Of a stretch of DNA of 6,796 nt, positions 6,406-6,796 are shown piece by piece. Under the pieces are notes generated by a model. That model saw only the letters and a program-made list of their open reading frames with translations. It did no database searches and was not told the origin of the DNA. This DNA is from Candidatus Zhuqueibacterota bacterium (lineage in GTDB: Bacteria > Zhuqueibacterota > Zhuqueibacteria > Residuimicrobiales > Residuimicrobiaceae). The translations under genes were made by a program, and so were the position numbers. Each line of letters starts with the position of its first letter. Position 1 is the first letter of the stretch. The stretch spans positions 1-6,796 of the forward strand of contig JAFGSU010000234.1 of the NCBI GenBank assembly GCA_016934435.1, in the 5' to 3' direction.

Positions 6406-6796
6406 TTAATGTCTGAAATGTCGCACACCCGTAAACACCAGGGCCATGTTATGTTCATCAGCCGCTGCGATCACTTCCTCATCGCGCACGGAGCCGCCCG
6501 GTTCGATCACCGCCGCCGCCCCTGCTTCAGCCGCTACATCCACCCCATCGCGAAACGGGAAAAAAGCATCCGAGATAACCACAGAGCCCTTGAGATCCAA
6601 ACCTGCGTTTTTTGCTTTGATGATGGCCATTCTGGCGGCATCCACACGAGACATCTGTCCGGCTCCGACGGCCAATGTCCGGTCATGAGCAACAAAAACA
6701 ATGGTATTGCTTTTAACCCATTTTGCCACTTTCCACCCGAACGCCATGGCCTTTTTTTCAGCGTCGGATGGCTGCCGTTTGCTGACAACGCGAAAC
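6406..6796 (-). CDS. purH: Bifunctional AICAR formyltransferase/IMP cyclohydrolase PurH, C-terminal part (5' end outside window)
   Basis: These are the last ~129 residues of PurH, which performs the final two steps of de novo IMP synthesis in the cytoplasm. Only the end of the AICAR formyltransferase domain is visible, about a quarter of a protein normally near 510-530 residues. The frame is open through the window edge, entering as FRVVSKRQPSDAEKKA. It then shows hallmark segments: WKVAKWVKSNTIVF (the KSN motif), AVGAGQMSRVDAA, VVISDAFFPFRDGVD, and the terminal ALVFTGVRHFRH before TAA at 6406-6408. The ATG at 6745-6747 is internal and is not the start. The catalytic His-containing segment and the cyclohydrolase domain lie beyond the window. 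The neighbouring mreB is on the same strand, a linkage I recall from Bacteroidota and relatives. It has no known functional meaning beyond shared location. Confidence 0.97.
   Translation of the reverse strand, partial: FRVVSKRQPSDAEKKAMAFGWKVAKWVKSNTIVFVAHDRTLAVGAGQMSRVDAARMAIIKAKNAGLDLKGSVVISDAFFPFRDGVDVAAEAGAAAVIEPGGSVRDEEVIAAADEHNMALVFTGVRHFRH

Noticed and set aside
1..6796. Search for CRISPR arrays, tRNA or rRNA genes, transposase genes, long direct or inverted repeats, and defence or toxin-antitoxin modules
   Set aside because: None seen; coding density is high and all six genes belong to recognisable cellular families, so no new mobile or defence system is claimed.

Overview
The window reads as ordinary bacterial chromosome of roughly 50% GC. 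It holds six protein genes in two converging blocks and no RNA gene, insertion sequence, CRISPR array or phage gene that I can see. The best clue to the organism is purH lying just upstream of mreB on the same strand. From memory, that neighbourhood is typical of the Bacteroidota/Chlorobiota/Calditrichota (FCB) side of the bacteria. An exported phosphodiesterase whose closest relatives I recall are from Bacteroidota-like genomes, and a GH127 glycosidase, fit the same picture. A Calditrichota- or KSB1-like free-living polysaccharide degrader is a reasonable guess, but the phylum is inference.

Plus strand, left block (1-2970). The 3' part of a GH127/DUF1680 glycoside hydrolase gene ends at 789. 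It is followed by a complete gene for a secreted PHP-domain phosphodiesterase resembling the Sb-PDE family (865-2019), then a complete class I SAM-dependent methyltransferase gene of unknown substrate (2116-2970). Gaps are 75 and 96 bases. The second gap holds a weak hairpin followed by five T, so the methyltransferase may not be strictly co-transcribed with the two upstream genes.

Minus strand, right block (6796-3052, read leftwards). The 3' part of purH (purine biosynthesis) is followed by a 110-base AT-rich gap, then complete mreB (cell-shape actin), then after only 34 bases a complete class A penicillin-binding protein of the PBP1A type. MreB organises the elongation machinery and PBP1A polymerises and cross-links peptidoglycan, so the last two genes form a compact wall-growth unit. 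The usual mreC, mreD, PBP2 and rodA genes do not follow mreB here, which is the most notable organisational feature.

The two blocks converge at 2971-3051, where no convincing terminator is visible. I did not find a clearly new system. The points most worth a second look are the mreB-PBP1A pairing, the Cys-x-x-Cys plus cysteine tail in the PBP, the secreted PHP phosphodiesterase beside a glycosidase, and the methyltransferase with a serine at the usual acidic SAM-ribose position and a basic, aromatic C-terminal tail.
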